DNA of 9,912 nucleotides from DAIUCA01 sp964613675 (lineage in GTDB: Bacteria > Pseudomonadota > Gammaproteobacteria > Competibacterales > Competibacteraceae). The notes beneath the pieces were generated by a model. The model did no database searches, was not told where the DNA came from, and was given only the letters and a program-made list of their open reading frames with translations. The DNA is taken from positions 1-9,912 of the forward strand of contig CAZTIH010000098.1 in NCBI GenBank assembly GCA_964613675.1, read 5' to 3'. The translations under genes were made by a program, and so were the position numbers. This document shows positions 1 through 7,230 of the stretch, in pieces (positions within the stretch are counted from its first letter, which is position 1; every line of letters begins with the position of its first letter).

Positions 1-6
1 ATAGGA

Positions 7-2034
7 TTACCTCTTAGGGATGAAAGAAAAGTTCACTACAAACGCTCGAAAATTCGCCGAACGACCTAACTTGAATTGCCGAATTTTGGCAGCGAACCCC
101 GATAGCGTAGCTTGATCTGACGGTTTGCCATAACGCAATGCGCAGTAAGTCTCACAAATCGGGGTAACTACTTCAGTCCATTCGGGATGTTGTTCGGCAA
201 TACGTCGCCCATAACTCAACGGCGCTTCGCCTCGATGACGCGGACAGCCTTGCCGGGCCAATTGCGCGCAAAACTGCTGCCATAACCGTTGTAAAGGATC
301 CTGTTGTTGATGCCGTTGCCAAAGTTGCCACAGCACCACGAAAAGAATCCCAATCCCCAACGCCACAATCCACATTCCCGTCATCATCGGCCAGTCCAAT
401 GCGCCTAAGCCTAGCCCAATGAACAACGCTTGTTGCTGCGTTGGGCCATACGCCAAAACATATTCGTTCCACGCATTGTTGACCGCATCCCACGTCATCG
501 AAATCTCGTAAAGCCATCCTGCACTCAAACGGCCTGCCCCAAAAGACGCCTGTTCCTCGGCATCGAGTGCCTGTTCAAGCCCCTGTTCCACGCGATTAGG
601 CGCGATGGCCGCTGTGGGATCCACGCGCACCCACCCCATGTCGTCCAACAGCACCTCGTTCCAGGCATGGGCATCGGATTGACGCACGATCCAGTAGTCC
701 CCAAACGCATTGCGTTCCCCCCCTTGATACCCCACCACTACCCGCGCTGGTACCCCGCTGTAACGCATCAACAGGGCAAATGCACTCGCGTAATGTTCAC
801 AAAATCCTCGGCGGGTCTCGAACAAAAACTCATCCATCCGATGCGCCGAGGTCAGGCGTGGGGGGCGCAGGGTGTAATGGAAGGCTTCGTCGCGAAACAT
901 CTGCAACGCCGCGTTAACCCGTTCTGCTGGCGAGAGGGTTTGTCGCCATTGCTCGCCCAAGGCCCGCGTTTGCGGATTCAACTCCCGTGGCCCCGTGAAC
1001 AGGTTAGTGGGACGTTCCCACGAATACTGCGTCGGCAAGTGATAGCGGGGATACGAGCGCATTTCGTAACGCAACAACTCGTTTACTGGAAACCGTCGCA
1101 TGAGCTGAAGGTGGTACGTTGCGCCCGTGAGTTCAGGGAGGGAACCGGGCAAATCCAGCGCGAATAACCAACGTTGCCCGTGGGGTTCGAGGATGACGGC
1201 GTAATTCAATGGCGCAATATCCGTTTCAAATGACGGGACTTCGAGTTCGACCAAACTATCCCGACGTGTCCACGCGATGCCGTCAAATTGCTCTAAAACC
1301 AATCCCCGCCAGTAGCGATCAATCGGCGCGGGCACTTCGCCCTCAAACCGCGCCCGAAACGCAACACTGTTGTTTAACGCCAACTCGCTTAAATCACCGG
1401 GCGACATCCGTTCACCGACCCCAGTTCGTCCCACTAAATTCTGCTGTGGTAACCCCCAAATCGGCCCCGGAATGCGCGGAAATAAGACGAACAGCACCAA
1501 CATGATGGGCACGGCTTGCCACACAAATCGCCACCCCATGCCAAGTCCCCAACGCCACGGAAGCTGTCCCTGAGGGTGATACAGCACGAGTTGCGCCGCC
1601 AAAATGAGAGTCACGGCGGGAAAGAGGTACACCGCCAACGGGATGGTCTGATCAAACAGCAGATTCGCCGTCAACAACAGATAGGCCAGAAACGCCAGTA
1701 CGAGGCCATCTCGACGCCGACGGGTTTCGAGCAGTTTTAGCGCAGCCATCGCCGCCAATAGCCCTACCCCCGCGTCCCGACCATAAAGCCGTCCGAAAGT
1801 CCAGACGACGAGCCCAGTCACCAGGATCACGAGGGCCAATCGCAACCACAGTCCTGGTAACGGCCATCCACGCCACACATGCCCCGCGTACCAGGCCATT
1901 GCTCCACCCCACAGCCCCCCGACCCACAACGGCAGATGGGCGAAATGGGGCAGCGACGCGATTAGTAACGCCAAAATTAACCAACGCAACGCCGTGAACG
2001 ACAGCAATTGCGGCGGGGGAGGTAACGCGCTCAT
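7..2034 (-). CDS. tgpA: TgpA-type membrane transglutaminase (DUF3488-transglutaminase-DUF4129)
   Basis: Inner-membrane protein with a periplasmic transglutaminase-like domain; in Pseudomonas aeruginosa the homologue TgpA is reported as essential, but its substrate is unclear to me. The 675 residues show six or seven hydrophobic segments at about 12-187, a soluble region at about 190-545, one further membrane helix at about 551-570 and a cytoplasmic DUF4129-like tail. The catalytic triad is visible: Cys412 in GFCEHYAS, His456 in DAHAWNE and Asp472 in RVDPTAA. The ATG overlaps the DUF484 stop as ATGA and has no clear Shine-Dalgarno, which implies translational coupling. Homologues usually sit beside moxR and DUF58 genes; neither lies upstream here, and only 6 bases remain downstream. 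The last 20 or so residues (after KLGRSA) look like an unstructured extension. The family call is firm; the substrate is unknown. Confidence 0.95.
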   Translation of the reverse strand: MSALPPPPQLLSFTALRWLILALLIASLPHFAHLPLWVGGLWGGAMAWYAGHVWRGWPLPGLWLRLALVILVTGLVVWTFGRLYGRDAGVGLLAAMAALKLLETRRRRDGLVLAFLAYLLLTANLLFDQTIPLAVYLFPAVTLILAAQLVLYHPQGQLPWRWGLGMGWRFVWQAVPIMLVLFVLFPRIPGPIWGLPQQNLVGRTGVGERMSPGDLSELALNNSVAFRARFEGEVPAPIDRYWRGLVLEQFDGIAWTRRDSLVELEVPSFETDIAPLNYAVILEPHGQRWLFALDLPGSLPELTGATYHLQLMRRFPVNELLRYEMRSYPRYHLPTQYSWERPTNLFTGPRELNPQTRALGEQWRQTLSPAERVNAALQMFRDEAFHYTLRPPRLTSAHRMDEFLFETRRGFCEHYASAFALLMRYSGVPARVVVGYQGGERNAFGDYWIVRQSDAHAWNEVLLDDMGWVRVDPTAAIAPNRVEQGLEQALDAEEQASFGAGRLSAGWLYEISMTWDAVNNAWNEYVLAYGPTQQQALFIGLGLGALDWPMMTGMWIVALGIGILFVVLWQLWQRHQQQDPLQRLWQQFCAQLARQGCPRHRGEAPLSYGRRIAEQHPEWTEVVTPICETYCALRYGKPSDQATLSGFAAKIRQFKLGRSANFRAFVVNFSFIPKR

Positions 2035-2738
2035 GGGTGTTGAGGGCAGGCCCGCACGACGGACGATTGAAGGGGTTCGTCGAAGGCCAACACGATGTGT
2101 TCAGCCAAGGCCTGCAAAAAGTAGGGGGGATGGTCGGGCGGAAAGCGGGTTTCTTGCTCACTCGCCACCGCCACAATCCCTCGCCATCCTTGACCAATTA
2201 ACGCAGTCATCGTCATCGACGCCACGGGCCGTTCACCAAATAACAACTGTCTTTGGGCCAGCGTGGGACGACCACTCACCGAATTTGCTTGTTGAAACAA
2301 GAGCTTGAAGGGATGCAACGCTATTTCATCAACCCATTCTGGGACGGGCAACGGCTGAGGCGTCGCTAAACACAGTCGCACTGAAGTGTGGGGAAACTGG
2401 GCGGATAAGGTTTGGTAAATCAACGCGATTTGTTGGGGAAGTCCATCAGTACGCGCCAATTGCCATAGGAAATCGTTTAACACCAATTGTTGTTGGCGAT
2501 ATTCCCGCGCCCGCGCAATGACGTCCTGGAGGCGGGTTTTGAGCTGATTATTTTCGGTACGAAGCTGTTGAAACTGACGCATTACCAACGAGGTGACCTG
2601 TTGACCCGCCCCAATTTGGCGAAGATGCGGGAGGGTGAACAACTCGGCATGGCGTTCAAAAAACTCGGGATGCTGCTGTAAGTACTGCACAACGGCGTGC
2701 TCAGAGGGCAGAGATGAATGAGAAAAGGGTTGATTCAT
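2031..2738 (-). CDS. DUF484 family protein (GAF-like)
   Basis: A 235-residue cytosolic protein of the DUF484 family, whose C-terminal half is predicted GAF-like; its biochemical role is not established. The family N-terminus is visible: VVQYLQQHPEFFERH at residues 16-30, then a coiled-coil-like stretch at about 52-85 (LRTENNQLKTRL) and a GAF-like region at about 100-220 with LLFGE and a final FLQALAEHI helix. The longest frame opens at a TTG at 2777, but the ATG at 2738 matches the family start and has GGAG nine bases upstream, so I chose it. It follows dapF after 48 bases, the same order as in many Gammaproteobacteria where xerC comes next. Here the stop overlaps the tgpA start instead (ATGA), so the two are probably translationally coupled. 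Confidence 0.93.
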   Translation of the reverse strand: MNQPFSHSSLPSEHAVVQYLQQHPEFFERHAELFTLPHLRQIGAGQQVTSLVMRQFQQLRTENNQLKTRLQDVIARAREYRQQQLVLNDFLWQLARTDGLPQQIALIYQTLSAQFPHTSVRLCLATPQPLPVPEWVDEIALHPFKLLFQQANSVSGRPTLAQRQLLFGERPVASMTMTALIGQGWRGIVAVASEQETRFPPDHPPYFLQALAEHIVLAFDEPLQSSVVRACPQHP

Positions 2739-2747
2739 TGAGAAGAT

Positions 2748-2751
2748 CTCC
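2748..2751 (-). promoter_or_regulatory. Ribosome-binding site for DUF484 gene
   Basis: GGAG lies nine bases before the ATG at 2738. It decides against the longer reading from the TTG at 2777, which would add 13 residues unlike the family N-terminus. Confidence 0.7.
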
Positions 2752-2786
2752 GCAGTAACGCACTGCTTTTGAAGCAATGATAAAGG

Positions 2787-3620
2787 TCACACTTCGACGT
2801 CGCCTTGGTAAACAAAAATCGCTGGCCCTTGTAAATAAACCTCATTTTCTCGCTGACTAACTGTTAATTGTCCCCCTCTAAGCGAGACGGTGACCGTGTT
2901 GTCGAGTTTTCCCCAGCGCTGCCCTACCACGACGGCAGCACAGGCCCCACTCCCACAGGCTAGGGTTTCCCCCACGCCCCGTTCAAATACCCGCAAGTTG
3001 ATCGCATCTCGACGGACAATTTCCATAAATCCCACATTGACTTTTTCGGGAAATTGGGGATGGGTTTCGAGGATCGGCCCCCAGGTGGACACCGGCGCTG
3101 TGTTGACCGTCGCCACCTGTAACACGACATGCGGGTTGCCCATGCTGACCGCCCCCACTTCAATTCGCTGGGACTGGTCATCGACGACCAAATCAAGTGA
3201 ATAAGAAGGCGCCTCTGCGGAAACTTTGAACGGAATCTCGGCCGGTGCAAAACGCGGTTGCCCCAAATTGACCTGAACCTGATCGCCGACCAAATTGAGC
3301 GTGAGATGACCGTTGCGCGTGGCGACCCGAATGGTGGTTTTGTGCGTCAGGCCCGTTTCGTACACGAACCGCGCGAAACACCGTGCCCCGTTACCACATT
3401 GATTCACTTCGCTCCCATCGGCGTTAAAAATCCGATAGCTAAAATCGCTCTCCCCATCGGGCGGCGGTTCCACCAACAGCAATTGATCGAACCCAATCCC
3501 CGTATGACGATGGGCTAAAGTGCGAATTTGGTCGGCGTTTAGCGAAAAAGACTGATGAATTCCATCAATAACGACAAAATCGTTCCCCAAACCGTGCATC
3601 TTGTGGAAATGCAATTTCAT
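2787..3620 (-). CDS. dapF: Diaminopimelate epimerase
   Basis: Converts LL- to meso-diaminopimelate without a cofactor, using two cysteines as acid and base; the product feeds lysine synthesis and peptidoglycan cross-links. The 277 residues begin with the family signature MKLHFHKMHGLGNDF. Both catalytic cysteines are present: Cys75 in NQCGNGARC and Cys222 in GETLACGSGAC. GNPH (161-164) and ERGVGET (213-219) are the expected substrate-binding stretches. Length is normal for the family and the gene looks intact. An upstream in-frame start would add 15 unrelated residues, so the ATG at 3620 is preferred. That ATG overlaps the stop of the thioredoxin-like gene as ATGA and has no good Shine-Dalgarno, so translation probably depends on re-initiation. 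The gene is followed by DUF484, a common gammaproteobacterial pairing. Confidence 0.98.
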   Translation of the reverse strand: MKLHFHKMHGLGNDFVVIDGIHQSFSLNADQIRTLAHRHTGIGFDQLLLVEPPPDGESDFSYRIFNADGSEVNQCGNGARCFARFVYETGLTHKTTIRVATRNGHLTLNLVGDQVQVNLGQPRFAPAEIPFKVSAEAPSYSLDLVVDDQSQRIEVGAVSMGNPHVVLQVATVNTAPVSTWGPILETHPQFPEKVNVGFMEIVRRDAINLRVFERGVGETLACGSGACAAVVVGQRWGKLDNTVTVSLRGGQLTVSQRENEVYLQGPAIFVYQGDVEV

Positions 3621-4105
3621 GGGTTGAGTTCTGCGAGTTGTGCCAGCCACGGCGACGTATCCCAAGGTTTTTCACCTAGCAGGGTATCGACTAATTTTCC
3701 TTGTGAATCAATGAGAAAAGTCGCAGGTAGCGCTTTAACGCCCCACGCATCGGCAATATGCCCGTCGGGATCCATGAGGATGGGCAACGAAAGTTCATGA
3801 CGCGCCAAAAATCGTTCCACGCTTGAACGCGGTTCGCCTAAGTTAATCGCCACAATTTTGACGCGCTCGCCCAACGCCCGTTGTGCCCGTTCGAGGGCAG
3901 GCATTTCGCGCAAACAGGGTGCACACCAGGTTGCCCAAAAATTGATGACGACCCCTCGCCCCACTAAATCTTGTAAATCAAAGGGTTGACCGTCGAATTG
4001 GGTAGTTTTGAGGGGAGGCGCACTTGAGGGGGGCGTCATGGCCAAACTCAACGCAATTCCCAACGCTAATGTCAAAACGCAGAAGAAAAAAATTAACCAT
4101 TTCAA
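3617..4105 (-). CDS. TlpA-like membrane-anchored thiol-disulfide oxidoreductase
   Basis: A 162-residue protein with an uncleaved-looking N-terminal hydrophobic helix (about 3-22) that would anchor a thioredoxin-fold domain in the periplasm. The active site is WCAPC (Cys61 and Cys64), preceded by VVINFWAT and followed by the cis-proline stretch ALPATFLID (Pro127), all typical of the TlpA/ResA group. Such proteins are usually reductants for exported or cytochrome c thiols, but the partner cannot be read here. Translation starts at TTG: the stop of mnmC overlaps it as TTGA, and AGAGGA sits seven bases upstream. No in-frame ATG exists before the thioredoxin domain that would keep the membrane helix. 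Its own stop overlaps the dapF start, so it is embedded in a coupled chain mnmC, tlpA-like, dapF. It is not next to cytochrome c maturation genes. Confidence 0.92.
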   Translation of the reverse strand: MKWLIFFFCVLTLALGIALSLAMTPPSSAPPLKTTQFDGQPFDLQDLVGRGVVINFWATWCAPCLREMPALERAQRALGERVKIVAINLGEPRSSVERFLARHELSLPILMDPDGHIADAWGVKALPATFLIDSQGKLVDTLLGEKPWDTSPWLAQLAELNP

Positions 4106-5913
4106 GAAGTTGTCCTCTTAATGCGTGAATGAAAGCGCGTGGGCGACACCTGCGCCGCCACCGACCGCAAAACCGGCCAAGGTTCGTCGCACAGTTGGGC
4201 AGCGAGTAGTTCACCGGCCAAAGGCGCCGAAATCAAGCCCCGCGAGCCGTGGCCTATCGTCATCCACAGCCCCGATTTCACCTCGCCTACCAGCGGCAAA
4301 TGATCGGGCGTCGTGGCCCGTAAAGCGGCGCGCCCCTCGATGACGGCCCCTAACGCGGCGGTAAATGCGGGTAAATCATGGTCGATTTTAGCGAAATTAT
4401 CGCGATGACTTGCCTCATCGGGCACACAATCGGTGCGTCCACGGTCGTAGGTCGCCCCCAACCAGTGCATCCCGTCAGTGGCCGGTAACGCATAACCGCC
4501 CCCCGTGTACACGACGCGCAATTTCCGACTCTGCGGCGTGGCAGCAAAAGCGCTAATCTGCCCCCGAAGCGGGACAACGGGAAAATTCAAGTCATTGATA
4601 AAATTAACAAAATATCCCGTTGCGATGATGACCTGGCTAAAGTCGGCTTGCTCGTGAGTTCCCTTCAACCGCCAGCCCGTTTCGAGCGGGATCAACTGCA
4701 CGATTTCGTACCCTAAACGGGTCGTCACGCCCTCAAATAGGGCATCGACCACCTGCGGCGGTAAAGCGAACCCCGCTTCTGGATAAAACACACAGGGCAA
4801 ATGCGTTTTTTCCCCCACATAATCCGCCGTTTCAGCCGCATCGAGGGGGGTTAACAAATCCGAGGGGGGCCGCAACCGTTCCTGGTAAGCGGCGAGGCGC
4901 TGTTGCTCACGCTGATTCCACGCCATTTTGACCACACCACATTGTTGCCACAATAACGGTAACGCGTTGAAAAGATTGACAGAATAACGAAACCCGGCGC
5001 TACACCATTGTTGATTCGGGCTACGTAGGGTGTTGATGGACGGCATGACGATCCCCGCCGCATTGCCCGAGGCCCCGCCTGCACGTTGCCCTTGACAATC
5101 GAAGTTTTCGGCCGCGATTCCGCGTCGTCGCAGTGCTGCTGCCACGCTCGCCCCCGCTAATCCACTGCCAATAATGGCTACTTTATCAAGAGGTTGCAGA
5201 TGACGGTGAGGCTGACAGAGCGAAGGGGGACGTTGACCGATGAGCCGTTCTCGCTTGTGAAACCCCGGCATTTTGTCCACCACAAACCCTGCCGCCTCCA
5301 ATGCGCGTCGAACCGTTCCTGCCACCGTGAAACTTGCCAAGGTGCCGCCGGGCCGCGTCAGCGAAAACAGGGTGTGACACAGCTTTTCGGACCACATGTC
5401 TGGATTACAACGGGGCGCGAACCCATCGAGGAACCACGCATCGACTTGGGCGTGCAAATCGCTTAACCCCGAGACGTCATCAAACAGCAATAGCAAGTTG
5501 ATGCGCCCTTGGGCCAATGAAAGGGGCCACAATCCAGGTTCGGGCGGCGGGTAATGGGCCACTAATTCGTTGGTGAGGGCTGCTAATTCGGGAAAGGATG
5601 CGAGCGACTGAATTAGCTCCGTACGGGTTAACGGATAACGTTCGACGGCGATGTAATGCAATTGACTTTTTGGGCGCACGAATTGCTGCCAAAAATGCCA
5701 TGTAACGAGGAAATTGAATCCCGTCCCAAAGCCCGTTTCCCCTATCACAAATCGCGTTGACTGCGGAAATCGTGAAAGCAATTGATTCCCGTCGATAAAG
5801 ACCGCTTTGGTCTCATTAAAATGCTCACTTTGGCCGTAAATATCGCCAAACCGTCGCGAGAAGGGGCGACCGTTTTCCCAGGTCAATTCGGCGTTTTCTA
5901 AGTACTCCAGCAT
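4102..5913 (-). CDS. mnmC: Bifunctional tRNA mnm5(s2)U34 synthesis enzyme MnmC
   Basis: Completes the 5-methylaminomethyl modification of wobble uridine in certain tRNAs. The C-terminal FAD domain (MnmC1) removes the carboxymethyl group from cmnm5(s2)U, and the N-terminal SAM domain (MnmC2) methylates the resulting amine. The 603 residues contain both: the SAM-binding GETGFGTGFNFL (59-70) and the family motif DAWFLDGFAP with NPDMW (158-174), then the dinucleotide motif IIGSGLAGAS (247-256), TTPDHLPLVG (534-543) and GHGSRGLISAPLAGELL (554-570). It is somewhat shorter than the Escherichia coli enzyme (668). The ATG at 5913 has only a weak Shine-Dalgarno; no ATG, GTG or TTG lies in frame between it and the folC stop nine codons upstream. 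The two-domain fusion is typical of Gammaproteobacteria. It lies downstream of folC and overlaps the TlpA-like gene by 4 bases. Confidence 0.97.
   Translation of the reverse strand: MLEYLENAELTWENGRPFSRRFGDIYGQSEHFNETKAVFIDGNQLLSRFPQSTRFVIGETGFGTGFNFLVTWHFWQQFVRPKSQLHYIAVERYPLTRTELIQSLASFPELAALTNELVAHYPPPEPGLWPLSLAQGRINLLLLFDDVSGLSDLHAQVDAWFLDGFAPRCNPDMWSEKLCHTLFSLTRPGGTLASFTVAGTVRRALEAAGFVVDKMPGFHKRERLIGQRPPSLCQPHRHLQPLDKVAIIGSGLAGASVAAALRRRGIAAENFDCQGQRAGGASGNAAGIVMPSINTLRSPNQQWCSAGFRYSVNLFNALPLLWQQCGVVKMAWNQREQQRLAAYQERLRPPSDLLTPLDAAETADYVGEKTHLPCVFYPEAGFALPPQVVDALFEGVTTRLGYEIVQLIPLETGWRLKGTHEQADFSQVIIATGYFVNFINDLNFPVVPLRGQISAFAATPQSRKLRVVYTGGGYALPATDGMHWLGATYDRGRTDCVPDEASHRDNFAKIDHDLPAFTAALGAVIEGRAALRATTPDHLPLVGEVKSGLWMTIGHGSRGLISAPLAGELLAAQLCDEPWPVLRSVAAQVSPTRFHSRIKRTTS
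4113..4118 (-). promoter_or_regulatory. Ribosome-binding site supporting a TTG start
   Basis: AGAGGA lies within the last codons of mnmC, seven bases before the TTG at 4105. It is the main support for TTG initiation of the TlpA-like gene. Confidence 0.75.
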
Positions 5914-5940
5914 CTCAATTAACCGAGTCTGTTCAATGAG

Positions 5941-7227
5941 TTAGGCAAAAGACCGCAGCCAGTTACGGGCAGCCCCCGCCAAGTACACCGACCCCGTAAC
6001 ACACAATAAACCTGTATTGGGTAACGGCTTGCGGGCATTCAAAACCGCCTGGTGTGGCGATTCCTCGACCAAAATCAAACGCCCCACATCGGCTAATGCA
6101 GCAGCTAATTCGGCAGCCGTAAAACCCCGTCGTTTATCTATTTGGGTGGCGGTGAAATAATCAAAATACGGCATGAGCGGCGCAATCACTTCATGCGGCG
6201 ATTTGTCCCGCGAGAGCGCGAATACCAAATGACGCGGTTGTGCGGTCAATCTTCCCAGCAACTGGGTTAAAGCGAGCGTCGATTGTACGGTGTGGGCACT
6301 GTCCACGATTTGCCAAGGATGTTTTGCAATAATTTCACAACGGCCAGGCAACTGAATTTGCTGTAGCCCTTCTGTTACGGCCTCTGCCAATGACTCATTC
6401 GTCAGCCCAAACGCTCTGGCACATAAAACCGCTAATGCCGCATTGTGCGCGAACTGCCGACCGGGCCAATTTAATCGCGCCGACAATCGCCATTGCGCAT
6501 CGTAAACCGCAAATGCACTGGCTAATCCGTGATCCTCTCCTTGCCACATGATTTCGCGTCCCAAACCCATAATGTGTGCCCCATTCTCAGTTGCAACCTG
6601 TCGAGCGGCTAATTCGGCCTCCCGAGGCAGGGTACCGAGAATAAAAGGCCGTTGTGGACGTGCTAATGCCGCTTTATCGCGGGCAATATGCGCCAAGGTT
6701 GGCCCGAGCTTATCCACATGTTCGCGTTCAACGGCTGTCAGACAAACAATATGGCTATCAAGAACATAGCTTGCATCGCGCTTTCCCCCCAACCCCGCTT
6801 CTACAATAGCGACGTCCACTTGGCCACGTTGGAAAGCGTAAAGGGCAGCCGCAAGTGTTGTGGGAAAAAATCCGGCCTCGGCACTTTCAGCCTTGGGCTG
6901 TATCGTTTTAATTAAATCAAGAAATGCGTCCCGATTAAGGGGTTTACCCTGCAAACGGAAGCGTTCACACCAATGACTCAAATGGGGTGACGTAAAAGTC
7001 CCCACACGGTAATTCGCGGCTAATAAAATCGCCTCAATCATGAGTGCCGTCGAACCTTTTCCCTTGGAGCCGGTGAGGTGAATAATCGGGTAATGCTGTT
7101 GGGGATTATCCAGGGCGTTCAATAAGCCGCGGGTCTTCTGTTGAACGACCAAGGGATCGGTCACTTGGGAGCCACGAACGACTAATTCGTCGAGCCACGC
7201 CACTGCACTCTCAACCGTTAACGCCAT
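5941..7227 (-). CDS. folC: Divergent FolC-like folylpolyglutamate/dihydrofolate synthase
   Basis: A Mur-ligase-fold ATP-dependent ligase that probably adds glutamate to folates. The 428 residues carry the P-loop GSKGKGST (53-60), TSPHL (79-83), VEAGLGGK (142-149) with Glu143, a conserved metal-site His170, Lys185 at the usual carbamylated-lysine position (RDKAAL), LPGRCE (293-298) and a late CVTGSVYLAG. Several motifs differ from Escherichia coli FolC: SKGKGS for TNGKGT, REHVDKLG for LDHTDWLG, and VDSAHT for FDVAHN. So this is a divergent FolC, and whether it makes dihydrofolate, polyglutamates or both is open. It starts 3 bases after folD with poor Shine-Dalgarno, which suggests coupling, and folD beside it supports a folate role. 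The usual gammaproteobacterial neighbour accD is absent. A different Mur-like ligase is less likely but not excluded. Confidence 0.85.
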   Translation of the reverse strand: MALTVESAVAWLDELVVRGSQVTDPLVVQQKTRGLLNALDNPQQHYPIIHLTGSKGKGSTALMIEAILLAANYRVGTFTSPHLSHWCERFRLQGKPLNRDAFLDLIKTIQPKAESAEAGFFPTTLAAALYAFQRGQVDVAIVEAGLGGKRDASYVLDSHIVCLTAVEREHVDKLGPTLAHIARDKAALARPQRPFILGTLPREAELAARQVATENGAHIMGLGREIMWQGEDHGLASAFAVYDAQWRLSARLNWPGRQFAHNAALAVLCARAFGLTNESLAEAVTEGLQQIQLPGRCEIIAKHPWQIVDSAHTVQSTLALTQLLGRLTAQPRHLVFALSRDKSPHEVIAPLMPYFDYFTATQIDKRRGFTAAELAAALADVGRLILVEESPHQAVLNARKPLPNTGLLCVTGSVYLAGAARNWLRSFA

Positions 7228-7230
7228 TGC

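Noticed and set aside
430..1167. Plus-strand open frame of 245 codons
   Set aside because: It lies wholly antisense to tgpA, whose domains and catalytic triad are intact; the translation resembles no protein family and is explained by codon usage of the opposite strand.
1652..2197. Second minus-strand frame of 181 codons across the DUF484/tgpA junction
   Set aside because: It overlaps two well-supported genes in another frame and has low-complexity, arginine- and proline-rich composition typical of a shadow frame.
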